From contig NZ_CP107558.1 of assembly GCF_026427715.1 (NCBI RefSeq), positions 1,649,001 through 1,713,000 of the forward strand: DNA of 64,000 nucleotides, in the 5' to 3' direction. Shown here one piece after another: positions 9,054-18,115 of the stretch. Position numbers and translations under genes: made by a program. Source of the stretch: Methylocystis sp. MJC1. GTDB taxonomy: Bacteria > Pseudomonadota > Alphaproteobacteria > Rhizobiales > Beijerinckiaceae. Below the pieces are notes generated by a model that saw only the letters and a program-made list of their open reading frames with translations, did not search any database and was not told the DNA's origin. The number at the start of each line of letters is the position of its first letter. The first letter of the stretch is position 1.

Positions 9054-11423
9054 ATGGGCGCCGGGAGCGGTCGGTTGAACCAAGATGCGGAGAAGCGTGC
9101 AACGACGCGCGCTTTGGACTATGCTGTTGCAGTTTTAACGGTAGCGGTTGCGGCGGCGGTACGATTTCGGCTGGGCCATAGCTTCGACGCGCAGCCACTC
9201 TCGCCCTTCTTTCTTGCCGTCTTATTCACCGCCGGCGTTTCTGGATCAGGGCCTGCGTTGCTCGCGACCGGCTTGTCCATGGCTGTCGCCGCATTCTTTT
9301 TTATGGAGCCGCTCGGCTCCTTCGGAGTCGCACTCCCGAGCGACCATCTTCGCCTGGCGGTTTTCGCTGTGATGGGGATTGGCATAGCCGCTTTGACAGA
9401 AGCTAAGGCGAGGGCGCGCAAAGGAGAGATCGAGGCTCAAATCCAACTCACGCGCGCGCAGGCCAACGAATTGGCCCAGGCGGCGCGGCGGGAAAGCGCT
9501 ACGCTGCTCGGCGGAATTCTCAACTCTGTGCCGCATCAGATCGCGGTGATCGACCAGGCCGGCGTGATATTGGCTGTCAACGAACCCTGGAACCGCTTTG
9601 CAGGGGAAAACGGCTTCGCTCCAAGCGGAACGTTTTCGGGCGCAAATTACCTCGACGCCATTCGCGGCGCCGCGGCGGCGGGGGATTTTTACGCCAGCAA
9701 GGCTCTCGACGGGCTTCAGGCGCTGCTCGCCGGCGAGCGGCGCGCATTTGCAATGGAGTATCCCTGCCAGACGCCGGGCGGGGAGTTATGGTTTGTCATG
9801 AACGCGGCGCGCGCCGATAGCGGAGACGCCGCCGTGGTCGTCAGCCACACGGACATCACCGAGCGCAAACGCGCCGAGGAGGGGTTGCGCGAAAGCGAAG
9901 AACGGTTTGCGAGCTTCATGCATCACCTGCCCGGGCTTGCATGGATCAAAGACGTGGAGGGGCGCTATATCTACGCCAATGACGCGGCCCTACGCGTCTT
10001 TCGGGTCCCGCCCGAGAAGCTTTACGGCAAGAGGGACGCGGAATTTTTCGACACGGACACAGCGCTGCAATTCCACTTCCACGACAATGAAGCGCTCAAA
10101 AGCAAAACCGGCATCGTCGCAATCGAGACGTTGAAAGAGGCCGACGGCGTCATTCATCACTTTCTCGTGAGCAAATTTGCAATTCAGGATTCGGAAGGCG
10201 TCATCAAAGGCACAGGCGGCGTCGCGATCAACGTGACGGAACGCGAGGAGGCCGAGAAGCGTCTTCGTGAGGCGACTGAAAAACTGCGCGCGGCGGACGC
10301 CCATAAGGACGAGTTCTTGGCGACGCTCGCCCATGAATTGCGAAATCCGCTCGCGCCAATTGGCAACGCCGTGCATGTTCTACGGCACGATGCGCTTGCC
10401 CATTCAACCAAGAGAGATCGAGACGCGTCTCTGTTGTCGATGGTCGAGCGCCAAGTGGCGCATCTCGTGCGCCTCGTCGACGATTTGCTGGAAGTCTCGC
10501 GAGTCACCAGTGGCAAAATCGAGTTGAAGAAACAGCGTGTCGATTTGGCCGACATCATGCGACAGGCCATCGACATGTCGAGGCCGGTGATCGAACGCGG
10601 CGGCCATGTGTTCAGCGCCAGCTTTCCGGAGCTTCCCCTCTTTGTCGAAGGCGATCCCGTTCGCCTCACGCAGGTCTTCGCCAACCTTCTCAACAACGCG
10701 GCCAAATACACCGAGCACGGCGGGCGGATCACCCTTACGGCCGAGCCGTTGGGCTCCGAGGCGCGCATCGTCGTCCAAGATAATGGCGTCGGCATTCCGT
10801 CCGAAATGCTGCCGCGCGTTTTTGATCTTTTCACGCAGATCGACCGGACGTTGGGGCGCGCGCAAGGCGGCCTCGGCATTGGTCTCGCGCTCGTGAAGCA
10901 TCTCATCCTGCTTCATGGCGGCTCGATCGAGGCGCGGAGCGATGGGCTCGGGCAGGGCAGCGCCTTCGTCGTGCGCCTGCCGGCGCTCCAGACGCTCGAC
11001 GTCCGAGAGCGCGAGCAGGGGCCGTCTTTGACCACGATGCGCACGAGCCTGCGCATTCTGGTCATCGATGACGACCATGACGTGGCGGACAGCCAGCAGG
11101 CGTTGCTGGAAGCGTCCGGCGCGACAGTGCGGGTCGCCTACAGCGGAGCCGCCGGAGTCGAGGCCATGCCAATATTCAAGCCCGATTTGATCCTGCTGGA
11201 TCTCGGCATGCCAGAGATGGACGGCTACGAGACGGCGCAGCGCATCCGGGCGCTGCCAGAGGGGCGCCGCGTCAAGCTCGTCGCGCTGACGGGATGGGGA
11301 CGCGAGCAGGTTTTCCAACGCGCGCGCGATGCGGGCTTCGATCTGCAGATTACCAAGCCGGCCAGTCTGGAAGCGCTCAAGGAGGCGATCGAAGGCGTTG
11401 AGTGTCTCGCTCAGCGCGGGTAG
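9054..11423 (+). CDS. Hybrid sensor histidine kinase with DUF4118-like membrane segment
   Basis: A 789-residue product. The N-terminus has about four closely spaced hydrophobic helices (about 18-115), resembling the DUF4118/KdpD membrane module. Two PAS domains follow (about 140-270 and 280-400), then a HisKA box (FLATLAHELRNPLAPIGNA, His about 426), HATPase_c (NLLNNAAKYTE, DNGVGIP, GGLGIGLAL) and a C-terminal receiver domain (LVIDDDHD; LLDLGMPEMDG with the phosphoacceptor Asp; ALTGWG; TKPAS). The open frame starts at TTG 8994; the first ATG in frame is 9054, and neither has a strong ribosome-binding site. Its C-terminal half closely resembles the kinase at 12899-14983, so the two are probably paralogues. 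Confidence 0.88.
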   Translation: MGAGSGRLNQDAEKRATTRALDYAVAVLTVAVAAAVRFRLGHSFDAQPLSPFFLAVLFTAGVSGSGPALLATGLSMAVAAFFFMEPLGSFGVALPSDHLRLAVFAVMGIGIAALTEAKARARKGEIEAQIQLTRAQANELAQAARRESATLLGGILNSVPHQIAVIDQAGVILAVNEPWNRFAGENGFAPSGTFSGANYLDAIRGAAAAGDFYASKALDGLQALLAGERRAFAMEYPCQTPGGELWFVMNAARADSGDAAVVVSHTDITERKRAEEGLRESEERFASFMHHLPGLAWIKDVEGRYIYANDAALRVFRVPPEKLYGKRDAEFFDTDTALQFHFHDNEALKSKTGIVAIETLKEADGVIHHFLVSKFAIQDSEGVIKGTGGVAINVTEREEAEKRLREATEKLRAADAHKDEFLATLAHELRNPLAPIGNAVHVLRHDALAHSTKRDRDASLLSMVERQVAHLVRLVDDLLEVSRVTSGKIELKKQRVDLADIMRQAIDMSRPVIERGGHVFSASFPELPLFVEGDPVRLTQVFANLLNNAAKYTEHGGRITLTAEPLGSEARIVVQDNGVGIPSEMLPRVFDLFTQIDRTLGRAQGGLGIGLALVKHLILLHGGSIEARSDGLGQGSAFVVRLPALQTLDVREREQGPSLTTMRTSLRILVIDDDHDVADSQQALLEASGATVRVAYSGAAGVEAMPIFKPDLILLDLGMPEMDGYETAQRIRALPEGRRVKLVALTGWGREQVFQRARDAGFDLQITKPASLEALKEAIEGVECLAQRG

Positions 11424-11575
11424 CGTGCCAACTCGCGTTTGTTGTTGGCAGGAGAGCGCAGCGGCGCGCTTCGACGCGCTGGAAAAATCGCGCTGGAACG
11501 AGGCTTCCCCATCGGCCGTTAAAATGGCGCCGGGCCGCCAGGATCGGCGTCGCCTTCCGGCGCAAGGAGAGGCCA

Positions 11576-12917
11576 ATGCCGGATATGAAGGCCATCTCGC
11601 TCGATCGCGAAAGCGTGCGCAACGCGATAACAAGGGCGCTGACCGGCGAGAGCGAGCCTCTCCCGGCGCCAGAGCGCGTCGAAGAGTTCGGCCGCTGCTT
11701 TGCGCGTTTCGCCGATGCGCAAGTGGTCCTTCTCGGTGAAGCCACGCATGGCACGTCGGAGTTCTACCTGGCGCGCGCCGCCATCACCCGTGAGCTCGTC
11801 GCGCGTCACGGCTTCTCGTTTGTCGCGGTCGAGGCGGACTGGCCAGATGCGGCGCGGATCGACCGCTATGTCCGGGGTCTCGCCGCGAAAGCGGATGCTG
11901 CAGAAGCCTTCACGCGTTTCCCCACATGGATGTGGCGCAACCGCGAAGTGATGGATTTCCTCGATTGGCTGAGAAGCCACAATGCGCGACTGGCTCCCGA
12001 GAGGCGGGTTTCTTTTCACGGTCTCGATGTTTACAGCCTCAGCGCCTCGATCGACGAGGTCGTCCGCTACCTCGATCGGGTCGACCCGGAGGCGGCCAAG
12101 CGCGCTCGTGGTCTCTATGCTTGTCTGACGCCATGGCAAGACGAACCAGCCGATTATGGGCGCGCCGTTCTGCGCGGCTATCAGAAGCCCTGCGAGGACG
12201 AGGCGGCCGCGCAACTGACGGCGCTGCTGTCGAAGCGGCTCGCTATATCAAAGAAGATGGCGAAGCTTTCTTCGATGCCGCTCAGAACGCGCGGATGTTC
12301 GAGCCGCCGAGCAATATTATCGGGCGATGTATCGGGGCGCGCGCGAATCCTGGAATTTGCGCGACCGGCATATGTTCGCCACCCTGCAGGCGCTGCTCGC
12401 TCACCGCGGGCGCGGGACGAAGGGGGTCGTCTGGGCGCATAATTCGCACATCGGCAATGCCGGCGCGACCGCCATGGGATGGGCGGGAGAGTTCAATATC
12501 GGCGAACTTTGTCGCTCTTCGCTGGGAAGCGACGCAGTGCTGATCGGCTTCGGCACGGACCGGGGCACGGTCGCGGCAGCAAGCGACTGGGACCAGCCGA
12601 TGGAGATCAAAGCTGTCCGGCCCGCTCGCGAGGACAGCTACGAATACGCCTTCCGCAAGAGCGGCTTCGCAAGATCGTTGACCGACTGGCGCGCGCCGCG
12701 TCGGCGCGCCCTCGCCGAGGTCTTGAGGGAGCCCATGCTGGAGCGCGCCATCGGCGTCGTCTATCGGCCGGAGACCGAATTCCTGAGCCACTATTTCGAG
12801 GCGGTGATGGCGGAGCAGTTCGACGCCTATGTCTGGTTCGAGGAGAGCCGCGCGGTGACGCCGCTTGCCGCCGCCAGACCTGAAGGCGCCCCCGAAACCT
12901 ATCCTTTCGGGCTCTGA
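11576..12917 (+). pseudogene. Erythromycin-esterase-family protein, frameshifted twice
   Basis: The family comprises putative hydrolases including EreA/B, though most members have no proven link to macrolides. Reading begins at ATG 11576 behind AAGGAGAG and shows VVLLGEATHGTSEFYLARA and VAVEADWPDAARIDRYVRG. The frame is lost near 12242: the continuation RYIKEDGEAFFDAAQNARMF is in another frame. It is lost again near 12303, after which AEQYYRAMYRGARESWNLRD and VVWAHNSHIGNA continue in a third frame to 12917. Each break is explained by one missing base. All three segments together give a full-length family member. It is either recently inactivated or carries sequencing errors. Its last 19 bases overlap the end of the convergent kinase gene. 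Confidence 0.8.
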
Positions 12918-14983
12918 AAGACGCGCTCGCTTCGTCGTGAGAGAATTTCCTGCAACGCCTCGAGCGAGGCCGGCTTGGTCAGATGCGCGTCGAAGCCGGC
13001 CTCAGCCGTTTTGGCGCGATCGCTTTGTTGCCCCCAACCCGTAAGAGCGACGAGTTGCAGATTTTGCCCGTCGCGTGTCTGGCGGATGAGCCGCGCCGTC
13101 TCGTAACCGTCGACACCAGGCATTCCGAGATCCAAAAGCACAGCGTCCGGCGCGAACGCCTCCACGACAGCCGCGGCGGCGCGCCCGTCGTAAACCGCGC
13201 GGACTGTCGCCCCAAGGGACTCTAACAACGCGCAAAGCATATCGGCGGCGTCCCTGTTGTCGTCGACGATCAACACGCGGTTGAAGGGGAGTGTGGTGGT
13301 GAGTGGACTCTGAGGCGCAGCCGCCGCCGGCTCCGGCTCGGATTCGCAAAGTGGAAGCCTGACAATGAATGCGCTCCCCTGATCCGGTCCGGCGCTTTGC
13401 GCCGAGACGGTTCCCCCGTGCAGCTCGACAAGATTTCGCACGAGCGCCAGTCCAATGCCGAGGCCGCCGGGGACCGGGTGGCCGACTTGAATGAAAGGCT
13501 CGAATATGTGCGGAAGCGCCTCGGGCGAAATGCCTCGGCCATTGTCTCTGACGGTCACGACCGCTTCATCGCCTTGCCGCTTGCATGAAATCTCGATCGA
13601 ACCGCCTCCGGGGGAAAATTTAGCGGCGTTATTGAGGAGGTTGGCAAAGACCTGCGCCAGCCTCGTCAGATCCGCAAAGACCGTCAGAGTCTCCGGCGAC
13701 GTTTTCACATTTATCTGATGGGAGCCCTCTTTGATCAGCGGCCGGCTCGTCTCCAAGGCCAGATGGATTGCGGCCGCAATATCGATGCTTTGGCTGCGAA
13801 GCTCGATCTTGCCTCGGGTGATCCGGGAGATTTCCACGAGGTCGTCGACGAGCCGGACGAGATTTCCAACCTGACGCTCCATGATCCCGATCATCACGCG
13901 GCGACGTTCGGGGGCCACCTCTGCGCCTTTCAAAAACTCCAAGCCGGTTCGGATCGGCGCCAGAGGATTGCGCAGCTCATGAGCGAGCGTGGCGAGAAAT
14001 TCGTCCTTTCGGCGGTCGGCGTCTCGGAGCGCCTCCTCGGCCTGCTTCAAAGCCGTAATATCAAGAAACGCGCCGATTGCGCCGCGCGGGCGCTGCATAT
14101 CGTCGTAGAGAGGCGTCGCCTTCGACAGGACCGTGACCGTGTGCGCCGCCGATTTGATGGTGATAATCTGCTCGTCGACAGTCTCGCCTCTGACCGCGCG
14201 TTGCATAGGCAGTTGTTCGAGAGGGAGCTGCTTGCCACCCTGGAACACGGTGATCGGCGGCCGCTCGGGATTCGCCATGGAAAGCTGAGCGCCGGGCGGG
14301 AGCCCGAGGAGCGCCTCGCTCGCCCTGTTTCCTCTTATGTCCCGGCCTTCCGGGTCCAACGCAATCGACACGCCGATTGGCGCCAGGTCCAAGAGAGTCT
14401 GAAGCTCCTGGGCGCGAAGCCGCTCCCGCGCCTCGCTCTCGCGCAACGCCGCCTCGGCCTGCTTGCGCGCCTGCAGCTCATAATGCTGGGAAATAATAAT
14501 CGAGGCCGTGCGGGTCAGAAGGGAGCAAAGCTCCTGATCGCCGTCTGTCGCTTCGCGCGGGCCTCCCGAATAGATTGCCAAGGTGCCGACGAACTTTCCA
14601 GCCGAAGTTCGAATAGGAAAGCTCCAGCAGCCTCGATAATTGAAGCGCTCGGCGAGCCATAGCCATGGCTGCCATTGCGCATCCTTCCTAACGTCGGCGG
14701 TGATGACCGGCTGTCCGGTATGCGCCGCCAAACCGCAGGCCAAAGATTCTGGCCCAATCTTGAAGCCGTCGACCGCCGCGGCATAGTCGGCGGACATGCC
14801 GACCACATGGTGCAGCGAGACCCCCTCGCCATCTCCGAGATAGAAGGCCGCGCGCGTGTCGCGCCCCAGCCCGTCGGTCGCGGTCCGTACCAGAGCATCA
14901 AGTGAAACTTGCAGCGGCGCGCCATTCAGCGCCGACTCCAGGGCCTCGCGCTGGCCGCGCAACCAGGCTACGCGCTCAGGCAA
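12899..14983 (-). CDS. Hybrid histidine kinase: GAF, PAS, HisKA, HATPase, receiver
   Basis: A 694-residue soluble protein. A GAF domain comes first (about 20-165, containing a CWSFPIRT motif), then a PAS domain (about 190-320), a HisKA box (FLATLAHELRNPLAPIRTGL, His about 341), HATPase_c (NLLNNAAKFSP, DNGRGIS, GGLGIGLAL), a Pro/Ala linker and a receiver domain (LIVDDNRD; LLDLGMPGVDG; ALTGWG; TKPAS). The start is a TTG at 14983 preceded by GGAGA; no in-frame ATG lies nearby. The kinase-receiver half is nearly superimposable on that of the gene ending at 11423. It converges on the esterase homologue. Confidence 0.88.
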   Translation of the reverse strand: MPERVAWLRGQREALESALNGAPLQVSLDALVRTATDGLGRDTRAAFYLGDGEGVSLHHVVGMSADYAAAVDGFKIGPESLACGLAAHTGQPVITADVRKDAQWQPWLWLAERFNYRGCWSFPIRTSAGKFVGTLAIYSGGPREATDGDQELCSLLTRTASIIISQHYELQARKQAEAALRESEARERLRAQELQTLLDLAPIGVSIALDPEGRDIRGNRASEALLGLPPGAQLSMANPERPPITVFQGGKQLPLEQLPMQRAVRGETVDEQIITIKSAAHTVTVLSKATPLYDDMQRPRGAIGAFLDITALKQAEEALRDADRRKDEFLATLAHELRNPLAPIRTGLEFLKGAEVAPERRRVMIGIMERQVGNLVRLVDDLVEISRITRGKIELRSQSIDIAAAIHLALETSRPLIKEGSHQINVKTSPETLTVFADLTRLAQVFANLLNNAAKFSPGGGSIEISCKRQGDEAVVTVRDNGRGISPEALPHIFEPFIQVGHPVPGGLGIGLALVRNLVELHGGTVSAQSAGPDQGSAFIVRLPLCESEPEPAAAAPQSPLTTTLPFNRVLIVDDNRDAADMLCALLESLGATVRAVYDGRAAAAVVEAFAPDAVLLDLGMPGVDGYETARLIRQTRDGQNLQLVALTGWGQQSDRAKTAEAGFDAHLTKPASLEALQEILSRRSERVFQSPKG

Positions 14984-15241
14984 CGCCTATCTCCACCTGC
15001 ATCCGCTCCGTGATGTCCCCAAAGCGCCATGCTTTCGCGGAGGCGCCCGAGCCGTGATAAGCCCGGACAATATCGGCGCTTTGCTATCGACGCTAGCGCC
15101 ACGCTCGTCGGCGGTCGCGAGGAGAGCATCGATGCGCCGGACCGCCCAGACTCGTCGGATCGCGTCGCGGCAGGGGAGGCGTCTTGCACGCTCGAGCGGC
15201 AGCTTTTTGCCTGTCGCTTTCTCAACGGCCCAGGCGAAACC

Positions 15242-15418
15242 TCAATCTAGAGGCTGATCGGGATCGGCAAGCCAATAGATAGCGGAAAAACCCGCCGTAA
15301 TCAGCCCGACGCCGAACAAGGACGCACTCAGGCCTTCATGTGGCGTAAAGAAGCTCATGATCGCAGAAAGGAGGCCTGCGATCGCCACGATCAAGGGCTT
15401 CGGGCTGCGCTCGTCCAT
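15242..15418 (-). CDS. Small membrane protein, 58 aa
   Basis: Fifty-eight residues beginning MDERSPKPLIVAIAGLLSAI, with two hydrophobic segments (about 9-24 and 33-50) and the end WLADPDQPLD. The ribosome-binding site is weak. No family recognised. It is co-oriented with the Gly-rich small membrane protein at 15553-15741, which suggests a pair, but the 134-base gap argues against tight coupling. Confidence 0.4.
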   Translation of the reverse strand: MDERSPKPLIVAIAGLLSAIMSFFTPHEGLSASLFGVGLITAGFSAIYWLADPDQPLD

Positions 15419-15552
15419 GATGCAAATCCGCTTCGTGCAAAGAGCTGATCTGCCAGGATGACGAGCAAAAATCTTCCTAGCAACCTGTGAGAAATACTTA
15501 GAGCCTGCCCTGCGGTCGCTCGTCCGGCGACGGCTTGTCGCGGTATCGGATT

Positions 15553-15741
15553 CTACCGCTCGAACAACATTCCGAGGAGGGCGCCGACGATTATGCCGCA
15601 GAGGGCGCCGACAGGGGCTCCCGTAAAACCGGAACCGGCTCCTGCAATGAGAGCGCCCAACGACGCTCCAACCGCAGCGCCAATGCTGGAAAGCGCCAAG
15701 AGACCGGACGCCTCGACGTCGCGGTTGTTTTTGTCGGCCAT
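15553..15741 (-). CDS. Small Gly/Ala-rich membrane protein, 62 aa
   Basis: The charged N-terminus (MADKNNRDVEAS) is followed by two hydrophobic Gly-zipper helices (LLALSSIGAAVGASLGALI, then GAPVGALCGIIVGALLGMLF). The codon pattern and length fit a real small membrane protein. AAGG lies about 11 bases upstream of the start. It resembles, in design only, the 55-aa protein at 61024-61191. Function unknown. Confidence 0.55.
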   Translation of the reverse strand: MADKNNRDVEASGLLALSSIGAAVGASLGALIAGAGSGFTGAPVGALCGIIVGALLGMLFER

Positions 15742-15945
15742 GTGAGGATGCCTTGGTGGCGGGTCCAGCGATGCGCCAGATTGCCCTACCCACATAGATA
15801 GCGCGCTCGGCTATACGGCTATCCCGCCCCCCGACGCGTATGGGATTGACTGTTCCCGTTCCCCTTGCGCTTGCGCAAGGCTGAGAGCGCCATAAATCCC
15901 GACCTCACACGCCAAACCCTCGCCACCGAGCAGGGAGGCCGGCTC

Positions 15946-16662
15946 ATGACCTACAAGCTTTACTATTGGAGCGGTATTCAGGGCCGCGGAGAATTTGTGC
16001 GGCTTGCGCTGGAAGATGCGGGCGCGGACTATATCGACATCGCCGCTGCGCCGGACGGCGATGAAAAACTAATGGCCTTCATGGAAAGGCGCGATCTCCT
16101 GCGGCCGCCATTCGCGCCGCCGTTCTTGCGCGAGGGAGACCTCGTTATCGCTCAAACCGCGGCCATATTACTCTATCTCGGCGACCGCCTTGGGCTGTCC
16201 TCCCGAGACGAAGCGGAGCGGCTCTGGGCGCACCAGATTCAACTGACGATCGCCGACGTCGTTGGAGAGGCCCATGACACCCACCATCCCATCGGCGCGC
16301 ATCTCTATTACGAGGATCAGAAATCCGAAGCGCTACGCCGCGCCGAGCACTTTCGGGAGCTTCGAATTCCAAAATATCTGGAATGGTTCGAGCGTATTCT
16401 GGCGCGCAACTCAAAGGGCGACGCTTATCTTGTCGGCGGCGCCGCGACCTACGCCGACCTTTCGCTGTTCCAGCTCGTCGAAGGTCTGCTGTACGCTTTT
16501 CCGAAAACGACGCAAAGCGTGCTTGTGAAGGCGCCTCGCGTGGCTGCGCTTCGCGAGCGGATTGCGGCGCGAGGCCGGATTCGCGCTTATCTCGAAAGCG
16601 GTCGCCGGACTGAGTTCGACGAACAAGGGATATTTCGTCATTACGCTGAGCTCGATCCTTGA
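15946..16662 (+). CDS. Glutathione S-transferase family protein
   Basis: A 238-residue soluble protein. The N-terminal thioredoxin-like domain (about 1-82) begins MTYKLYYWSGIQGRGEFVRL, in which Tyr8 and the GRGEFVR helix fit sigma/alpha-like GSTs. The all-helical C-terminal domain includes YLVGGAATYADLSLF, corresponding to the usual N-capping box near the GST C-domain core. GGAGG at 15934-15938 fixes the start. Likely role: glutathione conjugation or peroxide handling; the substrate cannot be inferred. Confidence 0.85.
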   Translation: MTYKLYYWSGIQGRGEFVRLALEDAGADYIDIAAAPDGDEKLMAFMERRDLLRPPFAPPFLREGDLVIAQTAAILLYLGDRLGLSSRDEAERLWAHQIQLTIADVVGEAHDTHHPIGAHLYYEDQKSEALRRAEHFRELRIPKYLEWFERILARNSKGDAYLVGGAATYADLSLFQLVEGLLYAFPKTTQSVLVKAPRVAALRERIAARGRIRAYLESGRRTEFDEQGIFRHYAELDP

Positions 16663-16684
16663 AGCAGCCCGTCGGCGCTTGCAA

Positions 16685-17050
16685 TCAGTTCTGAGCCAAG
16701 AACTCCTCCGAGGCCTTGAACTCCTCGAGCGTCCAGCCTCGCTCGGCCATGATCGACTTGACCCATTGCGGCGGGTGGGGGCCCCTTCCTGACCAGGCGT
16801 CGCCGCTTGCGTGATTCCTAAATTTTGCGCGGCTCTTCGGAGCCGCAACTGGCGCCCCTGCCGCCTGGCCGTCCGCCTCGAACTCCGGAAAGATGTCGGA
16901 CAGGTCTAAACCAGCGTTTTTGAGCTCTTCTTCGATCTTGGCGCGAAGGCGCTCTTTAGTTGCCTCCTTGCGGCGCGCTACCTCTTGCTCGGCGCGGTGG
17001 ATCAGAGACAAAAGCTGCAGATCGGACAAGTTGGCGAACTCGTCGCGCAT
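16685..17050 (-). CDS. H-NS family nucleoid-associated protein
   Basis: A 121-residue protein with an N-terminal helical oligomerisation part (about 1-50, LSDLQLLSLIHRAEQEVARR) and the C-terminal DNA-binding core FRNHASGDAWSGRGPHPPQW (about 79-98), a recognisable version of the H-NS/HvrA signature (TWSGRGRxPxW). HvrA-type members in Alphaproteobacteria tune transcription and bind AT-rich DNA. The ATG at 17050 is preceded by GGAG; the frame extends upstream to 17113 without a better start. It sits beside a toxin-antitoxin remnant and tRNA-Thr. Confidence 0.85.
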   Translation of the reverse strand: MRDEFANLSDLQLLSLIHRAEQEVARRKEATKERLRAKIEEELKNAGLDLSDIFPEFEADGQAAGAPVAAPKSRAKFRNHASGDAWSGRGPHPPQWVKSIMAERGWTLEEFKASEEFLAQN

Positions 17051-17211
17051 TCGATGGTCTCCCCAAACGTAATTCGAAGGCGTCTCTCCTAACGGAAGCG
17101 CATTCGAAAACAAGATCCTGACCGCGTGCCGCGCTTATCGAGGGTCAGGGATAGTCGACCGCTGGGTCGGTGGGCTGGACATTTCGGACAATTTGCCCAG
17201 CTATAGCGGGC

Positions 17212-17526
17212 ATGCCGTCCGTAAAGGGCCACTTTGCTGCTTATCCCTACGCGCGCGACCAGAAGCCGATCGGAGACGTCGTGCGCCGTGGCGCGTCTGG
17301 CGAATACACGGCCGCGAGGTCCGGCAAATCCGAGGCCCGGAAGAGCGGCGAATCCGTGACTGTGACCGGGGCAGCCATGCAGGCCGGCGCACGGTCAACC
17401 GCGAACGCCGGCGAGCAAGTCCTCGACGAGAAGGCCAAGCGCGCCGCGCGCAACAAGCGGATCGACCAGCTTATGACGGTCATCGAGGCCTTGCACGGCG
17501 ACACGCTGGCCGAGCTCGCCAAGTGA
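17212..17526 (+). CDS. Putative antitoxin partner of a Doc-type toxin
   Basis: A 104-residue basic protein. The segment EYTAARSGKSEARKSGESVT is low-complexity, and the C-terminus (RAARNKRIDQLMTVIEALHG) is a helix of the kind found in small antitoxins. The assignment rests on position: its stop overlaps the GTG of the downstream doc-like frame (GTGA at 17523-17526), the usual antitoxin-first coupling. The N-terminus is uncertain; GTG 17281 would give a shorter protein. The family is not recognised with certainty. Confidence 0.5.
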   Translation: MPSVKGHFAAYPYARDQKPIGDVVRRGASGEYTAARSGKSEARKSGESVTVTGAAMQAGARSTANAGEQVLDEKAKRAARNKRIDQLMTVIEALHGDTLAELAK

Positions 17527-17920
17527 CCGCCGAGCCGATCTGGCTCGACCGAGAGACGTCCTCCGCATCCACGCCAGAGAGATCGACCGCTATGGCGGCG
17601 CGCATGGGGTCTTGAACGACGGCGCGGTCGACGCCAGCCTAGCCCGGCCGCAGAACCTGTTAGCCTACGAGGAGGTGCGCGACGTCTTCAAGCTCGCTGC
17701 ATGCTATGCCTACGGCTTCGCCAAGAACCATTGCTTCGTCGACGGAAACAAGCGCATTGCCTTCGCTTCAGCGGCGGCCTTCCTGCTCGATAACCGCTTC
17801 CTGCTGCTCCCGGCGCCAGCGGTCGGGCCGGACCTATTTGTGCGGCTCGCGGCGGGCCAGGTGACTGAGGCCGAATTGGCGACGATCCTGTGCGGCAATT
17901 GTGTCCGCCTGCCGGAATAG
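17523..17920 (+). pseudogene. Doc (death-on-curing, Fic-fold) toxin, frameshifted
   Basis: The protein would begin at GTG 17523 (TAEPIWLDR) and continue RDVLRIHAREIDRYGG, LNDGAVDASLARPQNLLAYE and the Doc/Fic core HCFVDGNKRIAFASAAAFLL. The first nine codons are in one frame and the rest in another, so one base is missing near 17551. Doc toxins phosphorylate EF-Tu using an HxFx(D/N)xNKR motif, and the catalytic core here is intact. As sequenced, only a late TTG start (17612) would give a shortened protein. It could be an inactivated toxin or a sequence error. Confidence 0.75.
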
Positions 17921-17998
17921 GTTCCACAGAAACAAATTGGTAAAAGCTGGTGACCGCGGCTGATTTTGCGCGCGGGGTGGTGGCTACGTTGGATTTTC

Positions 17999-18074
17999 TG
18001 GTGCCGGTTGAGGGATTCGAACCCCCGACCTACTGATTACAAATCAGTTGCTCTACCAGCTGAGCTAAACCGGC
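17999..18074 (-). tRNA. tRNA-Thr (UGU)
   Basis: On the minus strand the 5' end is GCCGGTTTAGCTCAGCTGGT. The anticodon arm is CTGATTTGTAATCAG with anticodon TGT, the T-arm is GGGGGTTCGAATCCC, and the acceptor strand closes with A and an encoded CCA (76 nt in all). All four stems pair. The 3' end faces the toxin-antitoxin remnant. Confidence 0.97.
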
Positions 18075-18115
18075 GTTTCCAGGCACGCATTTAATCGTCC
18101 AAGGTCGCTCTAAGG

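Noticed and set aside
11519-12214. Minus-strand 231-codon frame opposite the esterase homologue
   Set aside because: It is a shadow. The plus strand carries the recognisable esterase-family motifs.
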